Below, piece by piece: positions 1 to 13,105 of a stretch of 32,464 bases of DNA; position 1 is the first letter of the stretch; every line of letters starts with the position of its first letter. The DNA lies in contig LSSN01005978.1 in assembly GCA_001970855.1 (NCBI GenBank), positions 1 through 32,464 on the forward strand, in the 5' to 3' direction. The notes beneath the pieces were generated by a model, which had not been told where the DNA came from, did no database searches, and saw only the letters and a list, made by a program, of their open reading frames with translations. The stretch comes from Smittium culicis (Eukaryota; Kickxellomycota; Harpellomycetes; Harpellales; Legeriomycetaceae). The position numbers and the translations under genes were made by a program.

Positions 1-3000
1 TATTCGATATTTCTCTTTCATTGGATTCAAATGTTAAAAACTTGGGAACAGAGATTAATTTTAAATATAAAATAAGCTTTTTTTCGAAATTATACGTTCT
101 GTATTGTAAAATAAATAAAAAATAACAAAATTATTGGCTAAATTTTAGAAATTTTAATTTTAGATAAAATTAAATTAAACGATTTAATATGTATCACGAT
201 ATTCCAAAAATTATATATGGTTTTATTTTTAAGACTATAACTTTTTATTCGTCTTCATTTGGCTATTTTTATATTAATTATTAATTTCGTAAAGCATTTT
301 CCCAAAATTTGTTCTGAAAAAAGTAATTTACCTTTCTAATATTATTTTTTTAAAAAAATCATAATATGAATGATTCTTTATGAAGAGTCCATTTTATAGC
401 GTGAAGTGTTACAGTGTATATAATTTCATTTTAATTAGAACCAAATAAAAAAAAAACGGTACTTTTATTTAGATAATAAAAATCCTTAATTGAAATGAAT
501 AAGTGGAAAAATCAAAATGCCTTTTTACTTCACCCAATAATATTTTCAATATCTGAATTACCAAGCCAATAAAATTATACTGCAGCAATGTGAACTCTTT
601 GATCAGAATCCCCAATATGGTAAAAATATACTATTTTAACTGGCACAAATTAACTTATAATAAATAAAAAGTGGTTGATTAGATAGTTTTATATAAATTA
701 CAGTTTTTTATTAAAAAAATAGTCATATAATATATCTTTAAAATAATAATTATTAAAATAAATATAGCGTACACCCTCTTATGTTTTACATTTAATTAAA
801 TTTATATATTTATAATGACTTTTAAATCGATATTCGTGTATTATTTTCACGTTTATAGATTTGATTATTTAAAAATTCCCAGAAACTATAAAGCATCTTA
901 AACTAAGAAGACTTTTTTCAGAAACTTTTATTTGTAGTTCCTTTTAGATTTATAAAATTATATTTTGTGAAATCTCTTACAAACACCCAACTTTGTTAAA
1001 TGGATATATGGGATTTATAAATAGTTCGTGGTTTAGAATCTTCTAAAAAAATTAATACTATTCGAAAAATTAGTAATAATATCAGCTATGTATAAATTAT
1101 TTTTAAAAAAAAACTTAATAATAGATACAAATTTTATATTGAAATTTGTTTTTTATATTATAATTTAATTTTATTTACACCAAATACCAACAAAAAATTT
1201 CAACTAGAGAATAATATAAAAACAAAATTAATTTTAAAGTTATTCTGATTTTTTTGAGCATATTCGAACAGTGATTCTTTATGATGCTTTATTTACTCCG
1301 GTTTTATAAAAAAATTCAGTTTAAATTATAATTTAATAATAATAGTAAGATTTTTTTTTATAAATTCGCCAGTATTAACGATTGAGTAATGTGTTAAATA
1401 TGGTTATAATAAACCTATAAAAACTTAAAGCTAAATTATGAAATTATACTTTTTCACAACAGCCCTACTCTCTCTTTTTCTTTATAATATTGATTAAAAT
1501 TGATTTATAGTTGCATTGAGTTTAAATTATGGAGAACATAATTTTTTTAATTGTTTATTTTTTATATAGCATGGAATTTGATTTTGATGTTTAATTCCTC
1601 TCTATTCATGTTTTTTTATTGTGGTATAAACCTTATATTATTACTGTAGAAAGTTTTTTGGCGGCTAGATATTGCAATAAATAACCTTGAATTAAATCGA
1701 GTCATAATTTGAATCAAAACTTATAAAATAAATATATATAATCGATAGTATAAAAGATAAATGTGAAACTAGTAGATCTTATTAGTTTTGTAATTTAAAA
1801 TAAGTTTTACGACTTTTATTATTAGTTAAGATATTTCAATTTTTTTTATCAATGGTTGTATTTAATTTCGTGGTTTAAAATTAAAATTTTAATAGCACGG
1901 ATAAATAAAAAATGATAAGTTTAGTTAAAATAGAATTATTAATATTCACAATAGAAAAATTAATTATAATTAATCAAAGTATTTTGGATAATAATTTTGT
2001 CATAAAAAAACATTAAATTTTGAATTTACGTCGCTATAAATCTATTTTTTGCTAAAATATAAACTTTTTAAATTGATTTTTATTTCATATGCTATATTAT
2101 TCTGGTTAATTTAAATGTCTTGACATAATTTTTTTAAAAAAATTGAATCTTATTCTTATAATACTGATGATAAATATTTTTAACTTAAATTCCAACTATT
2201 TAATATTTTTTAGCAGGAAATTCTTATATAAATAGATATTTTATATACTAATTTCTAAAAATAATGATTTACGTTTGTTGGTACGAATTTTCAAAAAATA
2301 TAAGCCTCTTGGATTTTTACGAGTTGTTTCAATTAATATTAAATATGATAAAAATATTTAATTTTATAATTTTAATGCCTTATGTTATTATTTTGACATA
2401 TTTTTTTATTTTAATAAACATGCGAGATATTAAAATATTTTATATTTTAAATGATATTTCATCTTCAACATATTTTTCAAGTATTATATTTGGTAAATTA
2501 AAATAATTAGCGCTATTTTTGAAATTATTTACATCAATTTTTTCCTGGAAAGCTATTTATGAATTTATATACCTCCAAAAATATTGATACTGAATATTCA
2601 GAGTTTTATTCTAAGCCAGGAAATTAGATTTATTATACTTATATTTTTATTTTTAGTCTGGAATACGTAATTTATATTCTTATTATGTATCTAAAAAGAA
2701 TATTCTGAAATATTTTTATTAAAATTATACAAAAAAAAAGAAAAAATTAGAGCTATAATTTAAAAAATAAATAATAATTTTTCTAGAAAAAAAATTCTTT
2801 ATCTTTTATAAATTTATTTTATAAGAATGAATAATCTCATGAGCTAGATTTTAGTTTTTTAATTTGGTATACAAATTTTTGAAAAATACATACATATATT
2901 TATAATATTCGATTCAGCTATAAAATAAATATAATTGAGATTTGATTTCTTTGTTTCATGTCTTAATAAATGTCAAAATAGTCTCAAAAAATTTTTTTAT

Positions 3001-6000
3001 TTTTAATTTAGCGTTATATTTTTTACAAAATAAATTGGATAAGTATATTGGTTTAATTAGGGCTCCAAACTAAATATGAAATATTTTAACACTAACATCC
3101 GATAAATTTTTGAATTTTCAAAATTTATCATCATTTAAAATTTTATTCACTCCTTAGCCAAAATAATATTTTTCTTTTATTTAATATCAAATTAAAATTT
3201 GATTAAATATTTTATTTTCTAAACTATTAAAATAAGTACTATACTTTTATATCTGTAGTTTAAAAATCTTGTAAATAACCCATAAATAAAATCTAAAATA
3301 TTTTGTAAAATTATTTTCAACGATATATTATTAAAGCTTTACAATTTTTTTTATTTTTTATGTAGCATTTTTTATGCGAGTATTATTCTTATAATTCTGT
3401 TAATTGTTTGAAACTTTTTTTAGTAAAAATTTCATATAAAAACTAAATTTTTATCATTAATAATTAACTTTCGTTTTTTATTCTTTATACCGTTTGATCA
3501 TTCACAAATTAAAAATTATTTTTAGTATCATTCTCCACAAAACTAAAATCTACTCATCGATACAACTATTAAAAATTAAACGGTAGAGTTGATTTATATA
3601 TTTTAAAAACACAATTTTTAGAAAGAAAAATCAATCTAACTTAAAAAATAACACCACTGTTCCTTCAAAAACATTCCAATTTTAGAGAAAAAAAGTGATT
3701 AAATTGAATATAATAAATTCATAATGTTCGATTTATTTGGGATTTAACAAAAAGATCAACCATATAATATGAATGTATGTTTAAAAAAAATAAAAAAATT
3801 TTTTATTTAAAACTCTAGAATTACATGTCACACTGTTTATAGGATTAAATTGAAATTAAAAAGATTTTTTTTTATTATTTTATTTTATTTTATTTTTTTT
3901 AAATTTTGAATTTTGAATATAAATATTTGAATTTGTATTTTAATTTAATGCGTTATTCTTAATTTGAATTTTTGCTAGTGTATATATTCTTTATTTTTTT
4001 ATTTCAATTATATAATTTTAAAAAAATTCAATGTTTTAGTGCATATGCGACTTAACTTAATATTTTTTATATGATATTGATTAACTAGTTTTAAATTCAT
4101 CTGTATTTGAAAAGTATAGGAAATCAAATCAGATTTTATCTGATAATATTTATTTAATAGATAATAGCTTTTTTAATTTATAGAATTCCAAAATAGCTAA
4201 TTTTTGGGAAAAAATCTCATTAATTAGATACATTTGATAAATTAATAATAAAAGAAAAATTTGTATCGGGTTCTAATCGCTATCATATAATTTTGAAGAT
4301 AATATTATCATTATATTATTTATAAAATATTGCAATCTATATAATTAATTTTTTATTTCTATTATTAATTTTAAAGTCAAATCAATTTAAAATTATTCTC
4401 ATTTCCCATTATTTTACAACAGATATTAAATTCTATTTTTATTAAATTTATACACGATTTATTAAAATTATACATATATTTACTTATTCTATCATTATTT
4501 AGTATCATGTATTTATTTTTATGAATATACAAGGTTTATTCAAAAAAATTTCTCATATATTCTATAATTATATTTTAAATATGTTTATTACAGACATATT
4601 TCATCGAAATATTTATACCTTAAATATTTTTTTAATTCTATTTGTAACTTTAGAGAATTTAATTTTCAAAGTGAATATTATTTTATTCTCCGTGTATATT
4701 TACAATCTATTATTTTCTCCAATTACTAGAGATTTTTTATCTTTGAATAAAACATTATGAGTATTAGTAAATTTATACACCAATTTTATCAAGGTTTTTT
4801 TTCCTAGAATGATTTCGAATAGAATTTTTTTTTTTCTGAACGATTTTCAGCTATCTTCAAAACGTTTAATGAATTTGATTTTTCTCATAGTATTAATTTT
4901 TTAGCTTTGAGAATTTTATTTTTAAGAAATATCATCCTAGATACTAAATACGCTATATATAAATACAATCATAATTATTATTTTTGACTCTTCTCTTTGC
5001 ATGATTGGTTATTTACGTAGCTAATTATTGAAAGGATGGTTTAGCTTTATGATTTTTTTTCAACTAAGTTAATTTATTTTAGTGTTTCACTTTAGCTAGC
5101 AACGTTAATAAACGTATTAATACTGAACTCAGAATCTGTATATTACCCCTTTAAAATAACTTTTTATATTCTCAGGATTATTTTCTCGGTGTAACTTGAC
5201 TTTAATAACCAGGCTTTGGGATTTTTTATTCTTGTCCAATTTTTTACATCAAGCACAAATAGAATCAGAAATTATTTGCCTAATACTATCTTTTTTACCA
5301 CATGAATATATACTAGTTTTGTAGTATATTAATTTAAAAACTTACATTTTTTCATAAGCGTATCTCCTTAGATCCGTGTTTTTTAATTTTTAATTTTATT
5401 AGTACGATACCAATAATATAAACTACGCGGTAAAGTTTGCCAAAAAATATTAAAGATGGTTCAAGGCATAAAAAAAATAATATTCTATCAAAAATAAATT
5501 CATCTGCCAGTATACTAGCTGCGTAACATAAAGGGAAATTCTATCAAACTACCAACCGAATGATCCTTTCAGACATTGCTTTAAATAGGTTGAATAGCGG
5601 AAGTTACTAACAGTCATTCAATTAATATCGTTCCAAAAAAATTGAATTCTTTGAGATCAATGAACTCATATTCAGAGTCTAAATCTGACAGGATTAATAA
5701 ATAACAGTCTCCTACCAAAGCGTGCGACTAACCAAGCTAGCAATTATAAAATAATCTGCTAAACGGCTATGAAATGTATTGCTGTCAATTGTTGGACTTG
5801 TGCACAGGCGCTTAGATTCGTTTTTAGATAGCTTTGAATCTTGGTATATATTTATTTGATTAAACCAATCATAAAAAATAAATGCTACGTATATTGTATG
5901 TATAATTAGCGATTTATATTAAGTGTTTTAATCCTTTTACATATTCATAGGATTCTTGAGATGATAAAATTTTATAACTAATTTAAATTATAGTATGTTA

Positions 6001-7990
6001 TAGCTTCAATATATCTTTTAATTTTTCAAAAATGCATTTTTATACTCCAAATCATAGCAGAACTCTTTTTATACCGCTAAATTCCTCTTAAATATAATAA
6101 CTTTTTGTTCTGTCAAATAATTTTATTATTCTAAATAACCAAATTCAGCTTTGATCGCAATTAATTAAGATAAAAAAAGCTAAAATATAAAATTTTTAAG
6201 CCTTTGATAAAGTATGAGAAATGTAAGAACAACTGTTTTCGTTTGATATATATATTAATTTAGTGTATATTTGATGTATATTTTGTAAAAAAAATTTAAA
6301 AAAAAATTTATTGTGATATATTCTTTGGATATTACTCAATGAAAAAATCAATTGAACCATATCATAAACTTGAGCTAGAGACGATAAAGTATAAAGTTAA
6401 TATTTACACATTAGAATAGAAATCTATAGAAAAGTTTTATTTGCCGGAATTTACCGAAAAAAAAAACAAAGAAAAGAATTTCCCTATTTTTATAGTAAAT
6501 TACGAAAAAATTCTTTAAAATTTTCGGGTTTGAAAATAAAAGAATCGCACGAACTAACAAAATTTTTAGCGATCAAAAAATTATAACGATTATGAATAAC
6601 CTTTATTATAGGCAGAAGTTTCAATACTCAATGATTTATCTTACTTTGGTTTCTTTAATAGCTCATAATATTGTAGATATAATTTTGAATTTATATTTTA
6701 ACTCGAATATTTACTTTGGTATTGATTTATTTTATATTCATAAACACCATTTTTTTGTGATTTAGCCATACATTCGGTCTCCGATATTGTGGTTGGTACT
6801 TGATTTTTTTTCCAAATTAAGGGTACTATTATTTCGTTAGATTATATATAGGATATGTTTCCTAAGGTGGATTTTCATTGTTATACATGTAAATTATTCA
6901 CTGTTATTTATTTCTTGGTTTTATTACCACAATAAATAGATATAAAAATATTCTGATATAAAGCGGTAATAGCTTTTTGTTTTGCGCTTTCAACCAATAA
7001 TTTAATGCAGGAGAATGAAAAGTGTCTGCCTTATTCGATAAAAATTTGATTGGAGTATTGATAAGACAGGTTAGAAATAGTGATGGTATTTTATACAAAG
7101 TTTATCAAATATTAAAAGTATTTAACACAATAATTCCAATGCTTTACGTTTTCGCCTTCACGAGTTTAATATTAAATATATTGAATAAACAATAAAAGCG
7201 AGCATAGAAACGAGTCAATGGGTTGTAAATAGATATTTTCAGCTTTAAGAACAAGGCGAAACAGACTGAGATCAGTGTGAAAAATTCACCCCGCTCTCAG
7301 CTCTACAAAATAATAATTAGTATACAGATTAACGGTAGAAAAGTGTACTTAGTTCGAATGAATTCGTATCCAATGTCGGTAGCAAGCTTTCTCAGCATAG
7401 GCTCAATTTATTTATTTAGTTATTGTAAACAAGTGTAGCCAAACGCTATATTGTATATGAAAACACATTAAAATAATCAATGATATTAAATTGAATGTAA
7501 GCTCTAAACTATTTTAGAAATAATAGCTTGAAAGTGAAATGCAAACTTGAAAAATTAAAATGTTTTAAGGTTCAAATAATTATTTACTGAAATTTCAAGG
7601 AATGGGATTGGTTTAAAAAGTTTTTAGAAGTGAATTGCTTTCCATTAAAATATTTAATATTGTTTAGGGTAAAATGCTCATAAGTTGAATTGAAGGATAA
7701 GTTTAGAACAAAAAGATTTATAGTTCTATAGTGGCTTTGTGGATAGTTGTTAAATGTGTTAATAGCAATTTATATTTATAAACCCGTAGTATATACTCAT
7801 GCCATTAGTCACAAAAAAGAATCTTTGAGTTAATAGAGTGGTTATTACTAGAAATTATAAGAAATCTTGCAGTAATTTTGAAACTTTTTCTTGTTAAGTC
7901 AAATGATTTATTTACCAATTGTGGTAAATATCCAATAAGACCAAAAATATCAAACCATCAAATATCCGCAGGTTTAAATATCAATAGCAT
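1..7990. other. AT-rich gene desert (left flank)
   Basis: No gene is supported here. The DNA is mostly A/T with many homopolymer runs, and stop codons are frequent in all frames. The few open frames of 60-80 codons (2264-2506, 4521-4760, 6904-7098 minus) encode only F/I/L/N/Y/K-rich peptides, as expected from AT-rich noncoding DNA. Patches around 5380-5830 and 7140-7420 are more complex in base composition and could be decayed mobile elements, but I recognise no protein or RNA in them. No rRNA, tRNA or LTR ends were seen. Confidence 0.7.
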
Positions 7991-8001
7991 TTTTTTCTAG
8001 A

Positions 8002-8009
8002 GTATATAA
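8002..8009 (+). promoter_or_regulatory. TATA-box-like element upstream of FKBP12
   Basis: The sequence GTATATAA lies about 100 bp before the FKBP12 start codon. The leader between them is A-rich and has few T after 8060, which suits a highly expressed fungal-type gene. It is a motif match only; the transcription start is not known. Confidence 0.4.
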
Positions 8010-8109
8010 CCATAAATACTATAAAAAAACACAATAAACAGTAGTTTTTGTTTCTTAGTTAGCACAAACGAAAAAAAAAACAACAACAGAAAAAGCAAAA
8101 AAAGGAATC

Positions 8110-8436
8110 ATGGGCGTTACAGTAGATATAATTTCGCCAGGGGATGGATCCAACTTTCCAAAGGCCGGCGACAAGTTGTCGATGCACTACACAGGAACTT
8201 TTGAGGATGGCAATAAGTTCGATTCATCACGCGATCGCGGCTCGCCTTTTGTCTTCACTATTGGCGACGATCAAGTTATTAAAGGCTGGGAAGAAGGTGT
8301 TATGAAGATGAGTTTGGGCGAACGTGCTAAGCTTACTATTACTGGAGATTACGCATATGGTCCACGCGGGCACCCAGGAATGATCCCACCTAATGCCACC
8401 CTCATCTTTGACGTTGAGCTTTTGAAAATCAACTAA
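8110..8436 (+). CDS. FPR1: FKBP12-type peptidyl-prolyl cis-trans isomerase
   Basis: This single-exon gene encodes 108 residues, the usual length of cytosolic FKBP12. It isomerises peptidyl-proline bonds and is the family that binds FK506 and rapamycin. The whole FKBP fold is present: [13 protein letters not shown] at the N terminus, HYTG (Y27), FDSSRDR (F37, D38), QVIKGWEEG (V56, I57, W60), DYAYG (Y83), GHPGMIPP (H88, I92) and FDVELLKIN at the end. These are the aromatic and polar residues that line the drug and proline pocket in the family. There is no signal peptide, so it is cytosolic or nuclear. The start has an A-rich leader and no upstream in-frame extension. The gene is clearly less AT-rich than its surroundings. 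An AATAAA lies at 8496-8501, just before a small mobile element. Confidence 0.97.
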   Translation: MGVTVDIISPGDGSNFPKAGDKLSMHYTGTFEDGNKFDSSRDRGSPFVFTIGDDQVIKGWEEGVMKMSLGERAKLTITGDYAYGPRGHPGMIPPNATLIFDVELLKIN

Positions 8437-8495
8437 AATTTTTTTTTGCCATATTTTCTTATATTTATATTTTATACGTAACTGGCTCAGTATCG

Positions 8496-8501
8496 AATAA
8501 A
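8496..8501 (+). terminator. Polyadenylation signal of FKBP12
   Basis: A canonical AATAAA sits 60 bp after the FKBP12 stop codon and 6 bp before the TTAA that begins the miniature element. The 3' end of the mRNA may therefore fall inside the element. This is a motif match only. Confidence 0.4.
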
Positions 8502-8506
8502 CCTAT

Positions 8507-8705
8507 TTAACCCTTTCAGGAGCGGTTGGCTTTTTTTGAACTACTAAAACTATCCAACCAAATGGAAAACTGATAAATTAGTATAAAATTATAATATTTT
8601 ATTGTTTATTTATTCTTTTGTATCCAATAACTAATAACTTATATTAGGAATATCCTATTATTATTTTTAATATAGTTTAAGAGTGTTGGCCCCTGAAAGA
8701 GCTAA
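8507..8705 (+). mobile_element. piggyBac-like MITE, copy 1
   Basis: This 199-bp noncoding segment starts with TTAA followed by CCCTTTCAGG, and ends with CCTGAAAG followed by AGCTAA. The two ends are inverted repeats: 12 of 14 positions match, including the TTAA/CTAA flanks. A second, diverged copy in the same orientation lies at 29742-29934. A further short inverted pair, GGTTGG...CCAACC, lies just inside the left end and is conserved in both copies. TTAA target sites and CCC-initial termini are typical of the piggyBac superfamily, so a non-autonomous piggyBac-like MITE is the best inference. It fills most of the gap between FKBP12 and PMS1. Confidence 0.7.
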
Positions 8706-8799
8706 AATAAAAAAAAAACACAAAATACTAAGTAACGCTCCTTAATTAAATATTTATTTAACTTTGCACTTTGCTTTTTTTCTTATTAACATAATTATA

Positions 8800-11700
8800 A
8801 TGGGTTCGAAAATCGGCCAGATACCAAATAGTACTATTTATAAATTATGCTCAGGGCAAGTAATTGTAGATCTTGGAACAGCAATAAAGGAACTGCTCGA
8901 AAACAGTATTGATGCAGGATCCACCGTAGTAGGTATCTTCACCTTTAGTTACTTTATCGATTATAATTTCTTAGCATTTTTATTAAAATGTAGAAAATAT
9001 AAATGTAATATTTTCTTCATTTATTATAAATTCGACAAAAAAAAAAATTTGAAAAATGCTTTCGATTAGATATTAAGCTAAAAAATTACGGTCTTGATGG
9101 AATAATAATTTCTGATAATGGCACTGGAGTTCACAGCGATGATTTCGAAGGATTATGTACTTATTTTTCTCACCTTTAACAGCTACAAGCTAATGCTTTT
9201 ATTTCTAATTTTTACGCCGTTTTTGAATTTTTTTTTAGGTAAAAAGAGCTGGACTTCAAAATTAGAGACTTTCGAAGAACTAACAAGTGTTTCAACCTTC
9301 GGCTTTAGAGGAGAGGCTCTAAGTTCATTAAGCGCAGTTTCTGACATTACTGTAATAACCGCAACTTCAGAAACTACCCCGTCTTCTTCGACTATTGAAT
9401 ACAATAACACTGGTGAAATTAAATCAATAAAAAAATCTGCAAGAGAGGTAATTTAATTAATGGCCGTATATGAATCACAAAATTTTTGATATCTGCAATA
9501 CAATTCCTTTTTAAAAAAAATATGGATTTTGCTTTTATTTCTTTTCTAGTTTACCAATTTAATCATTGTTTTTAAAAATAATCTTGTTAATATAGAAAGG
9601 CACCACCATTTCTATAAAAAATCTATTTAAAGGATGGCCCGTTAGACTTCAAGAATTCAAAAAAAATTTAAAGCGCGATTTCTCTAAATGCATTTGGTAT
9701 GTTGAGCAATACGCCATTGTAACAGACAAAGTTCAAATTTCATTATTTAATCAACCTGCAAACAGGTACAGTCTTTCCAACCTTTTTCTACTAACTTCTA
9801 ATACAAATTTCACTATTTAGCCTATATCTTATTATTATTCTCACACATATACGTTGGAATCTGTAATTTTTTAATTTTTTTTATTGCCGTTTAATTTATT
9901 AGTGCTATGTCTCTAGTATTAAGAACCCAAAAATCAATGGAAATGATAGATAGAATCGGTGGAATATTTGGAAAATCTATAAAGGATAAGCTTTACCCCA
10001 TCGATGAAACTGTTACAAGTGTTGAAAAGTAATTTATTTAATTTATAATATTTATCTAAAATCAGTTACCCATACACAGTTCACTGATAATTTAGTAATA
10101 GTATAATTGTTTATCCAGCATATCTTTTTCCACAAAAAAAATCTCTACTATTTAATACTTTATAGCCCAGAAGTATCTTTTAAGGTTAAAGGGTTTATTT
10201 CAAGTCCAATGCCAAATTCTGGTCGTAATTCATCTGACAAAAAGTATATTTATTTAAATGGGAAACCATGCGAAGTTCCAAAGGTTTTATATTTAACTAC
10301 TCATACTCAATATTTATTATAGAAATTAACTTTTCTCTAATATACTTCATAGCATTACTTTATTATAAATTTAACTAATTTCATTTTATAATTGATATAA
10401 TTTTTAGATTAAAAAGGTTATTAATGATGTATACAAAGAATTTAACCCAATACAAAATCCTGTCGCAATTATTTTAATATCTTTGCTACCAGGTAGTTTT
10501 TTATTCTATTTATTTTTTAATATTCGGCGGTATCCATGTTTATATATTCACTTATAAATTAGCATTTATAGCATCTTTATTTATAAATTCTTGAAAAAAA
10601 AAAATTAAAAACATATTCATACATTAAACTAGGAAATATCGACTTTAACGTAAGCCCAGATAAAAGAAGCGTTTTCATTAAACACGAGCAAGAGTTAGCG
10701 GATTTTATATATGTAATCCATTCACTAAATTAATAAACACGCTTTTAAAGCGTTTAGAATTAATTATATTTGTAATTTTTTTTTGAAATATATTCTTTAT
10801 ATAATCATTTTTTCACATATTTAGGAAACTTTAAGGAAGACTTTTATACCATCCAAGGCAACTGTAAAAGCTTCACAGCAATCGTCCTCTTTTCAGCAAT
10901 TATCTCTTTCATCTAGTAAATCACAAAGTTCAAGCAGCGATCCAAAAGTCATTTATGATTATGCTACAAACAGTGTTAGTTATGATGATAGTTCAAGTGG
11001 TATCACGCCAGTATCTACAAATGAAATTAAAGTTGGAAACTTATATTTGGAATCTCCAAAAAGAAAGAGAGACGCAGTATCTGACTCCAATAAATCTGAA
11101 AAGACTACCAAATCTTTACTGTCATACATTAATCCACTTTTTGAAGAAAAAGTTAACCCGCCACCTTTTAGTCTTGGCGAAGAAAGTATCAAGGTCAGTG
11201 TTCCAGAAAAAATCCCAGAATCCAGAAAAAGCAAAGCAGAGCCTGTAACAACAATAAAGTCAAATCACTTGATTCCTGAGCCAAATAAGCCTAAGAAATC
11301 TAACAATTTATGCTTCAATAGAACAACTGCAGTCTCTTTTAATTTCAATAATGTTGAATTAAATTCTAGAATTTCTACCAATTTAAAACTTCTTGGAATT
11401 AAAAAAACCTTAGCTTCAGCAGCCAAAAATAAAACTTCCGAAACTGATGGTAGTTTGCCAGCATGTGGTATATCCAACCTTGATGCTGAGAGTGCTGCAT
11501 TAGCGCTAAGCAGAACAATAAACAAGTACGATTTTAAAAAAATGAAGGTTATTGGTCAATTTAATCTTGGATTTATTATCTGTTCACTTGACGGCGATCT
11601 CTATATAGTTGACCAACATGCATCAGATGAAAAATACAATTTTGAAACTTTGCAGCAAAAGTCTGTTATTTCATCTCAACCGCTTATAATGTAAGTTCCA

Positions 11701-12659
11701 ACATTCACGCTTATTTTTTATATACACAACCTCGTTTTATAAAAATGCAAAGATCTTTTTATATGATCATACCTTGATTATGCAAAAAACGGATTAGATT
11801 ATAGCAATTAAATCGTATAAAATTGTATTTTTAACTTTCTGCTGTTAGACCAATGACGTTGGAACTTAGTATTGCAGATGAAAATTCTGCTTTTGAGCAT
11901 AAGGATATTCTTGCAAAGAATGGGTTTGTAATCAAAGAGAATTCAGAGGCATCTCCCGGTTACAGGGTTCAGTTACTAAGTCAACCGTTCATAGACAAGT
12001 CGCTATTTACAGCATCTGGTAAGTTGTACATACATTTTTTATAAAAAAAATAAAAAAAGATATAGATAAATATACTCTTTTATCAGTAAAAAAAACAATT
12101 GAAAAAAGACGAAGAGTTTATCTGACAATACGATATTTTTTGAAATTAGATTTAAAAGATTTAATCTCGAACTTACAGGAGAATCCATCTGAGAATACAA
12201 GGTGTGCGAGGGCAAGAAACGTATTTGCTTCAAGAGCATGCAGAAAATCGATTATGATCGGAGATCCGCTAAGTAGCAGCCAAATGAAAAAGGTAAAAAT
12301 ATATGGGAAGAGAATCATCCTGCACTTGACTAAATTTTTTTTTTAAAATAAAAAAAAATGGCCTGCTTGTTATACATATTTACTAAAAAAAAAAAAAGAG
12401 AAAAGAGGAGCGAGATTTATTAATATATTTTTTGTTATACGGTTTGAACATAATTAATAAAAACCCTTTTTTTTTTTTTTTGAAGGTTGTATCGAATTTA
12501 AGCGGCTTGGACCATCCTTGGAACTGTCCGCACGGGAGGCCGACGTTGAGGCATTTGGCGAGACTTGATGAGCTGATAAAGTCAGAGCAAACTACGTATG
12601 GCGGGTGCAGACTTGATGAAAAGCCTAAACTAAAATGGAACGGGACTTTGTTTTCATAA
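8800..12659 (+). CDS. PMS1: DNA mismatch repair protein Pms1/PMS2 (MutL family), 12 exons
   Basis: Exons: 8800-8932, 9070-9156, 9239-9447, 9596-9765, 9903-10028, 10166-10283, 10408-10492, 10633-10712, 10825-11690, 11849-12018, 12150-12292 and 12486-12659. All introns are GT...AG and the product is 786 residues. It would pair with Mlh1 to form MutL-alpha, the latent endonuclease of nuclear mismatch repair. The N-terminal GHKL ATPase shows [11 protein letters not shown] (E34), SDNGTG (60-64) and [10 protein letters not shown] (95-104). A serine/lysine-rich linker runs from about 340 to 560. The C-terminal endonuclease domain has QFNLGFI, the complete [12 protein letters not shown] motif (599-610), ACRKS (C712) and CPHGRP (743-748), which bind metal in this family. 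The ATP-lid segment reads KKSWTSK instead of the usual KHHTSK type. An in-frame ATG at 8764 exists, but family alignment favours 8800. The last exon is richer in GC than the others. Confidence 0.93.
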
Positions 12660-13105
12660 AAAAAACGCAGGATTTATTTTTATTTCAAAAAAAATATATA
12701 TTATTCTATTTAGTTTGAGGTCTATCTTTCATATTTTTTTATATATATAATGAGATGAGGATTTAATATAAGCAAGGTATTGGGTTTAATATCAAGCGCG
12801 ATACTCGAAAAACTGTATTTAGTTTTAGTTTTGGTTACAAGCAATTTGGTTTACACGAGTACTGGATATTCAAAATTTTATGATAAGAGAGGTGAATATG
12901 AGAAAGGTAAACTAACTTGGATTTTATTATTATATAAGGGCATGGGGTTTGTATTTGTGATGTTCAAGGTGTATTTGATGATTTATTTGGTATGGTGACG
13001 AAAAATAAAAAAAGAAGGTATAATTGATAAACAAAATTTTATGTTAGCCTTTTTTTAATAAAAAAAATAAATGGTATAAAGGGGGGGGGGGGAGGAAATC
13101 AAGAT
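12660..13105. other. Convergent intergenic region PMS1/carrier
   Basis: This is the 3' to 3' spacer between PMS1 and the carrier gene. It holds an open frame at 12780-12998 without an ATG (see rejected items) and a run of 12 G at 13081-13092. No RNA gene or conserved coding segment was recognised. Confidence 0.5.
13081..13092. repeat. G12 homopolymer
   Basis: Twelve consecutive G lie 14 bp beyond the carrier stop codon, so they would read as C12 in the carrier's 3' UTR. Long G runs are rare in this AT-rich window; a similar one lies near 32043. Confidence 0.9.

Noticed and set aside
2264..2506. 80-codon frame in the left desert
   Set aside because: The F/I/Y/L/N-rich product and low complexity are expected from random AT-rich DNA.
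8764..8799. Upstream in-frame ATG of PMS1
   Set aside because: It would add a hydrophobic 12-residue leader; the ATG at 8800 directly precedes the conserved N terminus of the family.
12780..12998. Open frame of 72 codons with two hydrophobic stretches after PMS1
   Set aside because: It starts with TTG, has no in-frame ATG after the preceding stop, no family similarity and no plausible upstream exon. It probably lies in PMS1/carrier 3' UTR sequence.
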